The notes under the pieces: model-generated
Seen by the model: only the letters and a program-made list of their open reading frames with translations
Database searches by the model: none
What the model was told of the DNA's origin: nothing
Origin: Nocardia takedensis NBRC 100417
Lineage (GTDB): Bacteria; Actinomycetota; Actinomycetes; Mycobacteriales; Mycobacteriaceae
Reading direction: 5' to 3'
Assembly (NCBI RefSeq): GCF_000308695.1
Contig: NZ_BAGG01000095.1
Location: forward strand, 1-62,986
Length of the DNA stretch: 62,986 bases
Shown here: one piece after another, positions 16,600 to 25,655 of the stretch
Numbering within the stretch: the first letter of the stretch is position 1
How the letters are laid out: every line of letters begins with the position of its first letter
Position numbers and translations under genes: made by a program

Positions 16600-19500
16600 G
16601 TGGTTAACTCACGTACTCGGAATTCGACACCCCGGGAAACGGCGGGCACACCGTCGCCGGACGCCGCCGACGCGTTGCTGCGCTGGGGCAAGTACTTCCA
16701 GCGCGGCGAGGTCTCCGCCGACCACCGCAGCCTGCACAAGGTCGGCGGACGCTCGGCCGACGAGTTCTACCGCGACCGCTGGGCCCACGACAAGGTGGTG
16801 CGCTCGACGCACGGCGTGAACTGCACCGGTTCGTGCTCGTGGAAGATCTACGTCAAGGACGGCGTGATCACCTGGGAGTCCCAGCAGACCGACTACCCCT
16901 CCGTCGGCGCGGACAAGCCGGAATACGAACCGCGCGGTTGCCCTCGCGGCGCCTCGTTCTCCTGGTACACCTACTCTCCCGCCCGGGTCCGCTACCCGTA
17001 CGTGCGCGGCACGCTGCTCGAGATGTACCGCGAAGCCAAAGAACAGCACAAGGATCCGGTGCTGGCCTGGGCCGCCGTCGTCGAGGACCCGGAGCGGGCG
17101 GCGCGCTACAAATCCGCGCGCGGCAAGGGCGGATTCGTGCGGGCGGAGTGGTGGGAGGCCGCCGAGATCGCCGCCGCCGCGCACGTCCACACGATCAAGC
17201 GTTACGGCCCCGACCGGGTCGCGGGCTTCTCCCCGATCCCGGCCATGTCGATGGTCAGCCACGCCGCGGGCGCGCGCTTCATCTCCCTGCTCGGCGGTTC
17301 GATGCTGTCGTTCTACGACTGGTACGCCGATCTGCCGGTGGCCTCGCCGCAGGTCTTCGGCGACCAGACCGACGTCCCGGAGTCCGCCGACTGGTTCGAC
17401 GCCGGATACCTGATCATGTGGGGCTCCAACGTCCCGGTCACCCGGACGCCCGACGCGCACTACATGACCGAGGCGCGCTACCGGGGCCAGAAGGTCGTCG
17501 TGGTCTCGCCCGACTACGCCGACAACACGAAATTCGCCGACGAATGGGTCGCGGCCCGGCCGGGAACCGATGCGGCGCTGGCCATGTCGATGGGCCACGT
17601 GATCCTCAAGGAATTCTTCGTCGAGCGCACCACCTCGCGGTTCCTGGACTACGTGCGCCGCTACACCGACCTGCCCTACCTGGTGTGCCTGGACGATCCG
17701 ACGGGCTGGGACGCCGAGGGGAACTACCACCACGACGGCGCACTGGCCGGGAAGTTCCTCACCGCCGCCGACCTGGGCCGCACCGTCGAGGGCGCGGCGC
17801 ACATGCCGGTCCTGCTGGACGAGGCGGGCAACCCGGTGGCGCCCAACGGCTCGCTCGGTCACCGGTTCACCGAATCGGGGACCGGCAAGTGGAATCTCGA
17901 CCTCGAGGGCGTCACCCCGCTGCTCAGCGTGTACGACGCGCCGGGCAGGGAGACCCTCGCGGTCCGATTGCCGCGCTTCGACACCGACACCGCGGGCGTG
18001 GTGGTGCGCGGGGTGCCGACGATCACGGTGGCGGGCAAGCGCGTCACCACCGTCTACGACCTGCTGCTGGCCCAGTACGGGGTGGCCCGCGACGGCCTGC
18101 CCGGTGAATGGGCCACCGGCTACGACGACGCGAGCCAGCCCTACACCCCGGCCTGGCAGGAGGCGATCACCAACGTCCCGGCCGCCCAGGCGATCCGCGT
18201 CGCGCGCGAATTCGCCGACAACGCCGAACGTTCCGGCGGCCGGTCGATGATCCTGATGGGCGCGGGCACCAACCACTGGTTCCACTCCGACCAGATCTAC
18301 CGCGCCTTCTTCACCCTGACCCTGCTGACCGGCTGTCAGGGCGTCAACGGCGGCGGCTGGGCCCACTACGTCGGGCAGGAGAAATGCAGGCCCGTGACCG
18401 GCTGGGCGACACTGGCTTTCGGCCTGGACTGGCAGCGCCCGCCCCGGCAGATGCAGGGCACGGTGTTCTGGTACCTGACCAACGACCAGTGGCGCTACGA
18501 CCCCTTCACCTCGCAGTCCTTCGCCTCTCCGCTGGGCAAGGGCGCGTTCCGGGGGCGCACGGCCGCCGACAACATCGCCTTGGCCACCCGCCTGGGCTGG
18601 ATGCCCAGCTACCCGACCTTCGACCGCAATCCGCTGGATCTGGCCGACGAGGCCGAGGCGGCCGGTGTGCCCGCGGCCGACTACGTGGTCGACAAGCTCA
18701 AAGCCGAGGATCTGCGTTTCGCCTGCGAGGACCCCGACGCCCCGGAGAACTTCCCGCGCTGTCTGACGGTGTGGCGGGCCAACCTGCTCGGGTCCTCCGG
18801 CAAGGGCAACGAGTACTTCCACAAGCACCTGCTGGGCGCGGACTCCAACGTGCAGACCACCGACGCCACCGGCGTGCGACCGCAGGAACTGGTGTGGCGC
18901 GACCAGGCGGCCACCGGAAAGCTGGATCTGCTGCTGTCGCTGGACTTCCGGATGACCAGCACCACCCTGTTCTCCGATATCGTGCTGCCCGCCGCCACCT
19001 GGTACGAGAAGCACGACCTGTCCTCGACGGATATGCACCCGTTCGTGCACGCCTTCTCCCCCGCGATCTCCCCGCCGTGGGAGGCCCGCACCGACTTCGA
19101 GGCGTTCCACCGGATCGCGCGCGGCGTGGCGTGGATGTCGGAGAAGCATCTGGGCGTGCGCAAGGACATCGTCGCCGTTCCGCTGCAACACGATTCGCCG
19201 GACGCGTTGGCCCAGGCGGGCGGGCGCGTGCTGGACTGGAAGGCGGGCGAATGCGAACCCGTCCCCGGCAAGACCATGCCGAAGATCGTCGTGGTGGAAC
19301 GGGACTACCCGAAGATCGCCGAGAAGATGGCCGCGCTCGGCCCGCTGATCGACACCCTCGGGGTGACCACCAAGGGCGTCACCACCCATCCCGACGCCGA
19401 GGTCGAGTACTTGGCGGGCGTCAACGGAACGGTGGTCTCCGGCATCGCGAAGGGCAGACCGTCGCTGGCCCGCGACACCCACGCCGCCGAGGCGATCCTG

Positions 19501-20355
19501 GCGCTGTCGGGCACCACCAACGGCAGGCTGGCCGTGGAGGGGTTCGAGGCGCTCGAACGGCGCACCGGCACGAAACTGGCCGACCTGGCCGCCGAACACG
19601 AAGGTAAACGCATCACCTTCGCCGACACCCAGGCGCGGCCGGTGCCGGTCATCACCTCGCCGGAATGGTCGGGCAGTGAGACCGGCGGCCGCCGGTACTC
19701 GCCGTTCACCATCAACACCGAGCGGCTCAAGCCCTGGCACACGCTGACCGGTCGTCAGCACTTCTACCTCGATCACGACTGGATGGCCGAACTCGGCGAA
19801 CAACTGCCTATCTTCCGCCCGCCGTTGGACATGACCGCGCTGTTCAGCGAACCCGGGATCGGCGAGGTCTCCGACAGCGGCGTCACCGTGCGGTATCTGA
19901 CCCCGCACTCCAAATGGTCGATCCACTCCGCCTACCAGGACAACCTGCACATGCTGACGCTCTCGCGCGGCGGTCAGTCGATCTGGATGTCGGACAAGGA
20001 CGCCGCCAAGATCGGTGTGGCCGACAACGACTGGATCGAGGCGATCAACCGCAACGGCATCGTGGTCGCGCGCGCCATCGTCTCGCACCGGATGCCCGAG
20101 GGCACGGTGTTCATGTACCACGCCCAGGACCGGGCCGTGGACGTCCCGCGCATCGAGGGCACCGACAAGGTGAACGGCGCGCGCGGCAAACGCGGCGGCA
20201 TCCACAACGCGCTGACCCGCATCATGATCAAACCCTCCCACCTGATCGGCGGTTACGCGCAGCAGTCCTTCGCGCTGAACTATCACGGGCCGACGGGAAA
20301 CCAGCGTGACGAGGTCACCACCATTCGTCGCCGCTCGCAGAAAGTCGAGTACTGA
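16600..20355 (+). CDS. narG: respiratory nitrate reductase alpha subunit NarG
   Basis: A 1251-residue molybdo-bis-MGD subunit reducing nitrate to nitrite on the cytoplasmic side of the membrane. The N-terminal FS0 cluster signature is His71-Cys75-Cys79 (HGVNCTGSC) plus Cys114 in RGCPRG; the His first ligand is typical of NarG. The molybdenum-ligating Asp lies in FYDWYADLP (about residue 240). The C-terminal molybdopterin dinucleotide domain includes YLTPHSKWSIHSAYQDN and RGKRGGIHNA. GTG start with Shine-Dalgarno TAGGGGG four bases upstream. First gene of narGHJI; the narH ATG follows the stop after one base. Confidence 0.97.
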   Translation: MVNSRTRNSTPRETAGTPSPDAADALLRWGKYFQRGEVSADHRSLHKVGGRSADEFYRDRWAHDKVVRSTHGVNCTGSCSWKIYVKDGVITWESQQTDYPSVGADKPEYEPRGCPRGASFSWYTYSPARVRYPYVRGTLLEMYREAKEQHKDPVLAWAAVVEDPERAARYKSARGKGGFVRAEWWEAAEIAAAAHVHTIKRYGPDRVAGFSPIPAMSMVSHAAGARFISLLGGSMLSFYDWYADLPVASPQVFGDQTDVPESADWFDAGYLIMWGSNVPVTRTPDAHYMTEARYRGQKVVVVSPDYADNTKFADEWVAARPGTDAALAMSMGHVILKEFFVERTTSRFLDYVRRYTDLPYLVCLDDPTGWDAEGNYHHDGALAGKFLTAADLGRTVEGAAHMPVLLDEAGNPVAPNGSLGHRFTESGTGKWNLDLEGVTPLLSVYDAPGRETLAVRLPRFDTDTAGVVVRGVPTITVAGKRVTTVYDLLLAQYGVARDGLPGEWATGYDDASQPYTPAWQEAITNVPAAQAIRVAREFADNAERSGGRSMILMGAGTNHWFHSDQIYRAFFTLTLLTGCQGVNGGGWAHYVGQEKCRPVTGWATLAFGLDWQRPPRQMQGTVFWYLTNDQWRYDPFTSQSFASPLGKGAFRGRTAADNIALATRLGWMPSYPTFDRNPLDLADEAEAAGVPAADYVVDKLKAEDLRFACEDPDAPENFPRCLTVWRANLLGSSGKGNEYFHKHLLGADSNVQTTDATGVRPQELVWRDQAATGKLDLLLSLDFRMTSTTLFSDIVLPAATWYEKHDLSSTDMHPFVHAFSPAISPPWEARTDFEAFHRIARGVAWMSEKHLGVRKDIVAVPLQHDSPDALAQAGGRVLDWKAGECEPVPGKTMPKIVVVERDYPKIAEKMAALGPLIDTLGVTTKGVTTHPDAEVEYLAGVNGTVVSGIAKGRPSLARDTHAAEAILALSGTTNGRLAVEGFEALERRTGTKLADLAAEHEGKRITFADTQARPVPVITSPEWSGSETGGRRYSPFTINTERLKPWHTLTGRQHFYLDHDWMAELGEQLPIFRPPLDMTALFSEPGIGEVSDSGVTVRYLTPHSKWSIHSAYQDNLHMLTLSRGGQSIWMSDKDAAKIGVADNDWIEAINRNGIVVARAIVSHRMPEGTVFMYHAQDRAVDVPRIEGTDKVNGARGKRGGIHNALTRIMIKPSHLIGGYAQQSFALNYHGPTGNQRDEVTTIRRRSQKVEY

Positions 20356-20356
20356 T

Positions 20357-22141
20357 ATGCGTGTCATGGCACAGCTGGCCATGGTGATGAACCTGGACAA
20401 ATGCATCGGCTGCCACACCTGCAGCGTCACCTGCAAGCAGGCGTGGACCAACCGCGGCGGCACCGAATACGTCTGGTTCAACAACGTGGAAACCCGCCCG
20501 GGACAGGGGTATCCGCGCCAGTACCAGGATCAGGAGAAGTGGAAGGGTGGCTGGACGCTGACCAAGCGCGGCAAGCTGACCCTGAAATCCGGTTCCCGGA
20601 TGAAGCGGCTGCTGAACATCTTCGCCAACCCGGACCTGCCCACGGTCGAGGACTACTACGAGCCGTGGAGCTACGACTACGACAACCTGCTGTCCGCCCC
20701 GCCCTCGGACACCACGCCGGTCGCCCGCCCCAAATCGCTGATCACCGGCGAGGACACGCAGGTCACCTGGGGCGCGAACTGGGACGACGACCTCGGCTCG
20801 GGGCCCGAGCAGGTCGGGCGCGACCCGCTGCTGTCGCGGCTGTCCGACCAGGTCAAGCTCGAATTCGAGCAGACCTTCATGTTCTACCTGCCGCGCATCT
20901 GCGAGCACTGCCTCAACCCGTCGTGCGCGGCCTCGTGCCCGTCCGGTGCGATCTACAAGCGCGCCGAGGACGGGATCGTGCTGGTCGACCAGGACAAGTG
21001 CCGCGGGTGGCGGCAGTGCGTGACCGGGTGCCCGTACAAGAAGATCTACTTCAACCACAAGACGGGCAAAGCGGAGAAGTGCACCTTCTGCTATCCGCGC
21101 GTGGAGGTGGGCATCCCGACGGTGTGCTCGGAGACCTGTGTGGGCAGGCTGCGCTACATCGGCGTCATGCTCTACGACGCCGACAAAGTGCAGGAAGCCG
21201 CGTCGGTGACCGCACCCGAGGATCTGTACCCGAGCCAACTCGGCGTCTTCCTGAACCCGCACGACCCGAGGGTGATCACCGAGGCCGAGCGGGCCGGCAT
21301 CTCGCCGGAATGGATTCAGGCGGCGCAGGATTCGCCGGTCTACAAGCTGATCGTGGACTACCAGATCGCGTTGCCGCTGCATCCGGAATACCGGACGATG
21401 CCGATGGTCTGGTACGTGCCGCCGCTCTCGCCGGTCGTGGACGTGCTCTCCGAGACCGGGCACGACGGGGAGAACGCGAACAACCTGTTCGGCGCGATCG
21501 ACGCGCTGCGCATCCCGGTGGAGTATCTGGCCGAACTGTTCACCGCCGGTGACGTGGGGCCCGTGCGCGCCGCGTTGCAGCGGTTGGCGGGAATGCGGTC
21601 GTTCATGCGCTCGGTCAACCTCGGCGAGGAACCCGACGCGGCGATCGCGCCGTCGGTGCGGCTCGAGCCCGAGGAGATCGAGGCGATGTACCGGCTGCTC
21701 GCGATCGCCAAATACGAACACCGGTATGTGATTCCGACCGGTGCGGGCTCCCAGGCCCACCAACTCGACGCACTGGCCACCGGATGCAGTCTCGACACCG
21801 ACGGCGGGCCGGGGATGACCGCCTTCGACCAGATGGTCGAGAAGTTCCACTTGACCGACACCAACGAGGCCGCGCCGCAGAAGAAGTCGGGTCGGATCAA
21901 CCTGCTGAACTGGGACGGCAAGGACACCTCCGGCCTGGTGCCGACCTCGAACGGCAACGGGGCCAACGGGAACAGGGCCAACGGGAACGAGGCCAACGGG
22001 AACGGGCACGTCCCCGCGAGCAACGGCAGCAACGGCGCTGTCGCGAACGGCTCGGCGGACCATGCGGGCAACGGCGCCGCGCATGGTCCGTCGACCGAAT
22101 TCAGCGGCGCGACCGCCAACGGCGCGGGAGGTCGGTCGTGA
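20357..22141 (+). CDS. narH: nitrate reductase beta subunit NarH with asparagine/glycine-rich tail
   Basis: Electron-transfer subunit with four cysteine groups: CIGCHTCSVTC (residues 16-26), CEHCLNPSCAASC, CRGWRQCVTGC and CTFCYPRVEVG plus CSETC. The Trp in CRGW marks the 3Fe-4S cluster, as in E. coli NarH. At 594 residues it is longer than the 510-560 usual for the family, because of a C-terminal tail of about 70 residues rich in Asn, Gly and Ala with A-N-G-N repeats (see repeat at 21961). ATG 20357 begins MRVMAQLAMVMNLDKCIGC; the frame is open further upstream inside narG but has no family similarity there. Stop overlaps the narJ GTG. Confidence 0.96.
   Translation: MRVMAQLAMVMNLDKCIGCHTCSVTCKQAWTNRGGTEYVWFNNVETRPGQGYPRQYQDQEKWKGGWTLTKRGKLTLKSGSRMKRLLNIFANPDLPTVEDYYEPWSYDYDNLLSAPPSDTTPVARPKSLITGEDTQVTWGANWDDDLGSGPEQVGRDPLLSRLSDQVKLEFEQTFMFYLPRICEHCLNPSCAASCPSGAIYKRAEDGIVLVDQDKCRGWRQCVTGCPYKKIYFNHKTGKAEKCTFCYPRVEVGIPTVCSETCVGRLRYIGVMLYDADKVQEAASVTAPEDLYPSQLGVFLNPHDPRVITEAERAGISPEWIQAAQDSPVYKLIVDYQIALPLHPEYRTMPMVWYVPPLSPVVDVLSETGHDGENANNLFGAIDALRIPVEYLAELFTAGDVGPVRAALQRLAGMRSFMRSVNLGEEPDAAIAPSVRLEPEEIEAMYRLLAIAKYEHRYVIPTGAGSQAHQLDALATGCSLDTDGGPGMTAFDQMVEKFHLTDTNEAAPQKKSGRINLLNWDGKDTSGLVPTSNGNGANGNRANGNEANGNGHVPASNGSNGAVANGSADHAGNGAAHGPSTEFSGATANGAGGRS
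21961..22003 (+). repeat. 15-nt period tandem repeat inside narH
   Basis: GGCCAACGGGAAC occurs three times at an exact 15-base spacing (21961, 21976, 21991), coding for A-N-G-N units in the NarH tail. Related N-G codons continue on both sides in less regular form. Confidence 0.8.
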
Positions 22142-22818
22142 GCCTGCTGAAGATCCGGCGGCGGCCCGAACCCGAAGTGCGCGTGACCGAACGCGACCGC
22201 CGGTTGGTGTGGCGACTGGCCGCCGTCCTGCTGGACTATCCCGGACGCGACACCCTGGCGATGCTCGACCGGCTGACCGAGGCCGCCGCGTCGCTGCCCG
22301 AACACCTGCGTCCGGGCCTCGAGACGCTGCTGGCCCACCTGCGCGACACCCCGCCGATCGATCTCGCCGCCGGATACGTGGAGACTTTCGACCTGCGTCG
22401 CCGGGCCAGCCTGCACCTGACCTTCTACGCCTACGGCGACACCCGCAAGCGCGGCATGGCGTTGCTGCGCTTCAAACACGCCTACCGGCACGCGGGCGTG
22501 GAACTGGGCGACTCCGAATTGCCCGACCACCTCCCGGTGCTGCTGGAATTCGCCGCGACGGTGGACCCGGTCGGCGGCGAGCGACTGCTCGGCGAGCACC
22601 TGCCGGTCATCGAGTTGCTGCGATTGTCGTTGAGCGACAGCGGTTCCCCGTACGCGGGGGTGCTCGGCGCGGTGGTCGCCACCATGCCCGCGCTCACCAC
22701 CGCCGACCGCCGTCGCATCGCCGAACTCGCCGCGCAGGGGCCGCCCGAGGAGGAAGTCGGGCTCGAACCGTTCGCGATGGACCCCACGATGTTCGCCCAG
22801 TCGGAAGGCCGACGATGA
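22138..22818 (+). CDS. narJ: nitrate reductase assembly chaperone NarJ
   Basis: A 226-residue all-helical chaperone of the NarJ/DmsD family, needed for Moco insertion into NarG and for membrane docking of NarGH. Family features are VWRLAAVLLDYPGRD, YVETFDLRRRASLHLTFYAYGDTRKRG split by a turn, and LLEFAATVD. GTG start overlaps the narH stop; its TGA overlaps the narI ATG. The C-terminal stretch PPEEEVGLEPF is typical of actinobacterial NarJ. Confidence 0.94.
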   Translation: MSLLKIRRRPEPEVRVTERDRRLVWRLAAVLLDYPGRDTLAMLDRLTEAAASLPEHLRPGLETLLAHLRDTPPIDLAAGYVETFDLRRRASLHLTFYAYGDTRKRGMALLRFKHAYRHAGVELGDSELPDHLPVLLEFAATVDPVGGERLLGEHLPVIELLRLSLSDSGSPYAGVLGAVVATMPALTTADRRRIAELAAQGPPEEEVGLEPFAMDPTMFAQSEGRR

Positions 22819-23573
22819 ACTACGCACCGCATCTGCCCACCGAACTGTGGCTGATCCTGCCCTACGTGGCGTTCACCTCGTTCGTGCTCGGCCACGTCTG
22901 GCGCTACCGCAACGACCAGTTCGGCTGGACGACGCGGTCCTCGCAGATCTACGAGAGCCGACTGCTGCGCCTGGGCTCACCCCTGTTCCACTTCGGGATG
23001 CTCGGCGTCTTCGGCGGGCACGTCCTCGGCGTGCTGATCCCCAGTTCCTGGACGGCGGCCCTCGGCATCTCCGAACACGCCTACCACGTGATCGCGGTCG
23101 GCGCGGGGTCGGTGGCCGGTCTCGCGGTGCTGGCGGGCGTCGGCATCCTGCTCTACCGCCGGATCACCGTGCCCGCGGTGCGCAAGGCGACCACCGGCAA
23201 CGACAAACTCATGTACACGCTGCTGGCGGCCGCGCTGGTCACCGGCCTGCTCAACACCTGGGGCAGCAACCTGCTGTGGGGCACCTACGACTACCGCGAA
23301 TCGGTCTCGCCGTGGTTCCGCAGCCTGTTCTCGCTGAATCCGGAGCCGGAGTTGATGGTCGACACCCCGTGGACCTTCCAACTGCACGGCCTGGTGGTGC
23401 TGACACTGATCGGGCTGTGGCCCTACACCCGCCTGGTACACATGTTCAGCGCGCCGATCGGCTACCTGACCCGGCCCTACATCGTCTACCGGCACAAGCA
23501 GTCCGACGCCCCCGACACCCGCCGCTACGCGCGGGCCTGGGATTCCCCGGTGACGCCCGAACGCTGGGGCTGA
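22815..23573 (+). CDS. narI: nitrate reductase gamma subunit NarI (cytochrome b)
   Basis: A 252-residue membrane protein with five hydrophobic helices that carries two b hemes and passes quinol electrons to NarH. Candidate axial His residues are in LFHFGMLGVFGGHVLG and in QLHGLVV and RLVHMFSAP. Residues FGWTTRSSQIYE follow the first helix as in the family. ATG overlaps the narJ stop (ATGA). A hairpin terminator follows directly. Confidence 0.95.
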   Translation: MNYAPHLPTELWLILPYVAFTSFVLGHVWRYRNDQFGWTTRSSQIYESRLLRLGSPLFHFGMLGVFGGHVLGVLIPSSWTAALGISEHAYHVIAVGAGSVAGLAVLAGVGILLYRRITVPAVRKATTGNDKLMYTLLAAALVTGLLNTWGSNLLWGTYDYRESVSPWFRSLFSLNPEPELMVDTPWTFQLHGLVVLTLIGLWPYTRLVHMFSAPIGYLTRPYIVYRHKQSDAPDTRRYARAWDSPVTPERWG

Positions 23574-23576
23574 CGC

Positions 23577-23608
23577 GGTGATCCGTCGCGGGTCGGGGAC
23601 GGATCACC
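23577..23608. terminator. bidirectional hairpin between narI and a convergent VOC gene
   Basis: GGTGATCCGTC (23577-23587) pairs perfectly with GACGGATCACC (23598-23608), loop of 10 bases, three bases after the narI stop and 9 bases from the end of the convergent gene. Confidence 0.75.
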
Positions 23609-23617
23609 GCGCGCGGA

Positions 23618-24067
23618 TCACGCGCTCTCGCCCGCCGCCCGCAGCGCGGCGATGTCGAGTTTGCCCATCGACCGCAGCGCCGCGCCCACCGCGCCCGCGC
23701 GGGCCGGATCACCCAGGAGTTCGGGCAGCGCCGAGGGGACGACCTGCCAGGACAGGCCCCACGGGTCGGTGAGCCAACCGCATTCGCCGGGCTTGCCGCC
23801 GCCTTCGATCAATCCGTCCCAGAGGCGGTCGATCTGCTCCTGGGTGTCGACGCCGACCTGGAGCGAGGCGGCCTCGGTGTGCGGGCGACCGGGGCCGCCG
23901 TTCATCAGCGTGACCGAGTGGCCGTCGAGATCGAGGGTGAGGACGAAGGCCGAACCGTCGGGCCCTCGGACGGTGTCGACGATGCGCGAATTCGGGACGA
24001 GTTCGACATAGCGTTCGGCGGCCTGCTCGGCCTCGGTGTCGAACCACAGGAAAGTCGTGACGGACAT
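23618..24067 (-). CDS. PhnB-like VOC family protein
   Basis: A 149-residue glyoxalase-fold protein of the PhnB / 3-dmu-9_3-mt type: starts FLWFDTEAEQAAERYVELVP, contains SVTLMNGGP and ends its core with CGWLTDPWGLSWQVVP, the hallmark of the group. Function of these proteins is generally unknown. Last gene on the minus strand of the nitrate block; the gap to the upstream cupin gene is 81 bases. Confidence 0.8.
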   Translation of the reverse strand: MSVTTFLWFDTEAEQAAERYVELVPNSRIVDTVRGPDGSAFVLTLDLDGHSVTLMNGGPGRPHTEAASLQVGVDTQEQIDRLWDGLIEGGGKPGECGWLTDPWGLSWQVVPSALPELLGDPARAGAVGAALRSMGKLDIAALRAAGESA

Positions 24068-24148
24068 GATCTGCTCCCTCGGAGTCGGTGTGCTGTCCTG
24101 GTCGGTCGGAACCGCACACCGGTTCTCGACACATCTCCCGAACTATTC

Positions 24149-24601
24149 TCAACCCGCGCTGTCGCAGGCGGGCGCGGGAGCGTCGCGGAACAGGGGGTCG
24201 CCCAGCGGCGGCGCGTAGATCACGTCCAGGACCAGCGGTTCGGTCCCGAGATTGCGGCCGATGTGGACGTTCCACGCGCCCGCCGGTTCGTAGAGGAATT
24301 CCCCGGCCTGATACACCTCGGCCGCGCAGTCCGGGCCGGGGTGGGTCAGCACGCCCGAGCGGACGAACCCGATGACCGGTCCGTCGTGGTAGTGCCAGCC
24401 CGTCGAACCGCCCGGGGCGACGGTGATCTCGCGCGCCACGAAATCGGTGCCGCGCAGGAACGGCACCAGCCGGTCGGGAACGCTCACCTGCCCCAGCGTG
24501 ACGGCGGTGATGTCGGTTCCCGGCGTGGCCTGCGCGGGCCACGCCGCGCACGACAGCGCGACAACCGCGCAGGCGACCAGCGTGCGCGCGCGCACGCTCA
24601 C
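24149..24601 (-). CDS. secreted small cupin protein
   Basis: A 150-residue protein with an N-terminal signal peptide (RARTLVACAVVALSCAAWPA, cleavage likely after AQA) and one cupin domain: the metal motif is GWHYHDGPVIGFVRSG, and the second motif is FLYEPAGAWNVHIGRN. The GTG start (24601) overlaps the stop of the upstream esterase gene by 4 bases, so the two are probably co-translated and both are exported. A GTG two codons inside (24595) is an alternative. Substrate unknown. Confidence 0.78.
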   Translation of the reverse strand: MSVRARTLVACAVVALSCAAWPAQATPGTDITAVTLGQVSVPDRLVPFLRGTDFVAREITVAPGGSTGWHYHDGPVIGFVRSGVLTHPGPDCAAEVYQAGEFLYEPAGAWNVHIGRNLGTEPLVLDVIYAPPLGDPLFRDAPAPACDSAG

Positions 24602-25575
24602 ACGCCCAGCGCCGCGGCGAACACCGGCCAGGAGCGGTGCACGTCGTCCTGCCAGTACGGCCAAGCGTGCGTCCCGGCGGCGCGCAGGTCGAGCGCGGCC
24701 GGGATGCCGAGGGCGGCCAACCGGTCCACCAGCGGACGGGTGCAGCCGCCGACCACCGTCTCCATCAGGCCGCCGACCGCGACCCGGTCCAGCAGCGCGC
24801 CGGGATTCCCGCCGATGCCGGGAGCGCCCAACGTGTCGTAGGGGCCGGGCAGGCCGTTGCCCGCCGAGATGTAGAGCGCGACACCGCGCAGGCGCTCGGC
24901 CTGCACCACCGGGTCGTTGGCCACCCACGCCGGATTGTTCGGCGCGCCCCACATGTTCGCCGCGTTCGCGCCGAACACCGCGAGTTGGGAGTGCACCAGC
25001 AGTTGCGCCATCGGGTCGCTGGTGCGCGCGCACCCGCTGTAGGCGCCCGCCGCCCGGTACAGCCCGGGGGCGGCGATCGCCAGGTTCAGCGCGGAGGTCG
25101 CCGACATCGACAGTCCCGCCACGGCGTTGGCGCCGGTCATGGCGAAACGCTCGTCCAGCAGCGGCGGCAGTTCGCGGGTGAGGAAGGTGGTCCACTTGTT
25201 GCGGCCCAACACCGGGTCGTCGGCGAGCCAGTCGGTGTAGAAGCTGGCGCGCCCGCCCATCGGCACGACGACGTTCACCGGTTTGTCGGCGAAGAACTCC
25301 TCGACGTCGGTGCGCCGCGGCCACGGACCGCCGGTCTCGCCGCCGTCGACCGCGTTGAGCAGATACAGCGCGGGCGCGCCGGGACCGGCGTGCGACATCC
25401 ACAGGGTGATGGTGCGGTTCATCGCCGCCGAGAACACGTCGACCTCGAGTTGGCGACCCCCCAGCGACCGCACGTCGAGGATCGCCGAGCCCGGATCGGC
25501 GCTCGCGCGCGGAGCGCCGGACAGCGCGGCGAGTACGGAGACGACGGCGACGAGACAGCTCACGAGCCGGTGCAT
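24598..25575 (-). CDS. secreted antigen-85-like esterase / mycolyltransferase family protein
   Basis: A 325-residue secreted alpha/beta hydrolase. Signal peptide at residues 1-26 ending in PRASA. Features of the antigen 85 / esterase D family: PMGGRASFYTDW, WTTFLTRELPPLL, nucleophile elbow GLSMSATSALN with Ser at about 155, and C-terminal His in GTHAWPYWQDDVHRSWP. Enzymes of this family transfer mycolic acids to trehalose or arabinogalactan in the cell envelope, but several paralogues in these genera have unknown roles, so the exact activity is open. It lies downstream of cbiX by 80 bases on the same strand. Confidence 0.82.
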   Translation of the reverse strand: MHRLVSCLVAVVSVLAALSGAPRASADPGSAILDVRSLGGRQLEVDVFSAAMNRTITLWMSHAGPGAPALYLLNAVDGGETGGPWPRRTDVEEFFADKPVNVVVPMGGRASFYTDWLADDPVLGRNKWTTFLTRELPPLLDERFAMTGANAVAGLSMSATSALNLAIAAPGLYRAAGAYSGCARTSDPMAQLLVHSQLAVFGANAANMWGAPNNPAWVANDPVVQAERLRGVALYISAGNGLPGPYDTLGAPGIGGNPGALLDRVAVGGLMETVVGGCTRPLVDRLAALGIPAALDLRAAGTHAWPYWQDDVHRSWPVFAAALGV

Positions 25576-25655
25576 GGGTCAAGTCTGCCCCAGCGCCCGC
25601 TCGGAGCCGCCGTTACGCCGTGTTTCGGGTATTCACCCGGCGTGTTCTGACCCGG

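Noticed and set aside
16609..20484. 1291-codon minus-strand open frame opposite narG
   Set aside because: Shadow frame; narG on the plus strand has every cofactor motif.
21961..22003. Short tandem repeat considered as a CRISPR-like array
   Set aside because: Units are 15 bases without unique spacers and lie in frame inside narH.
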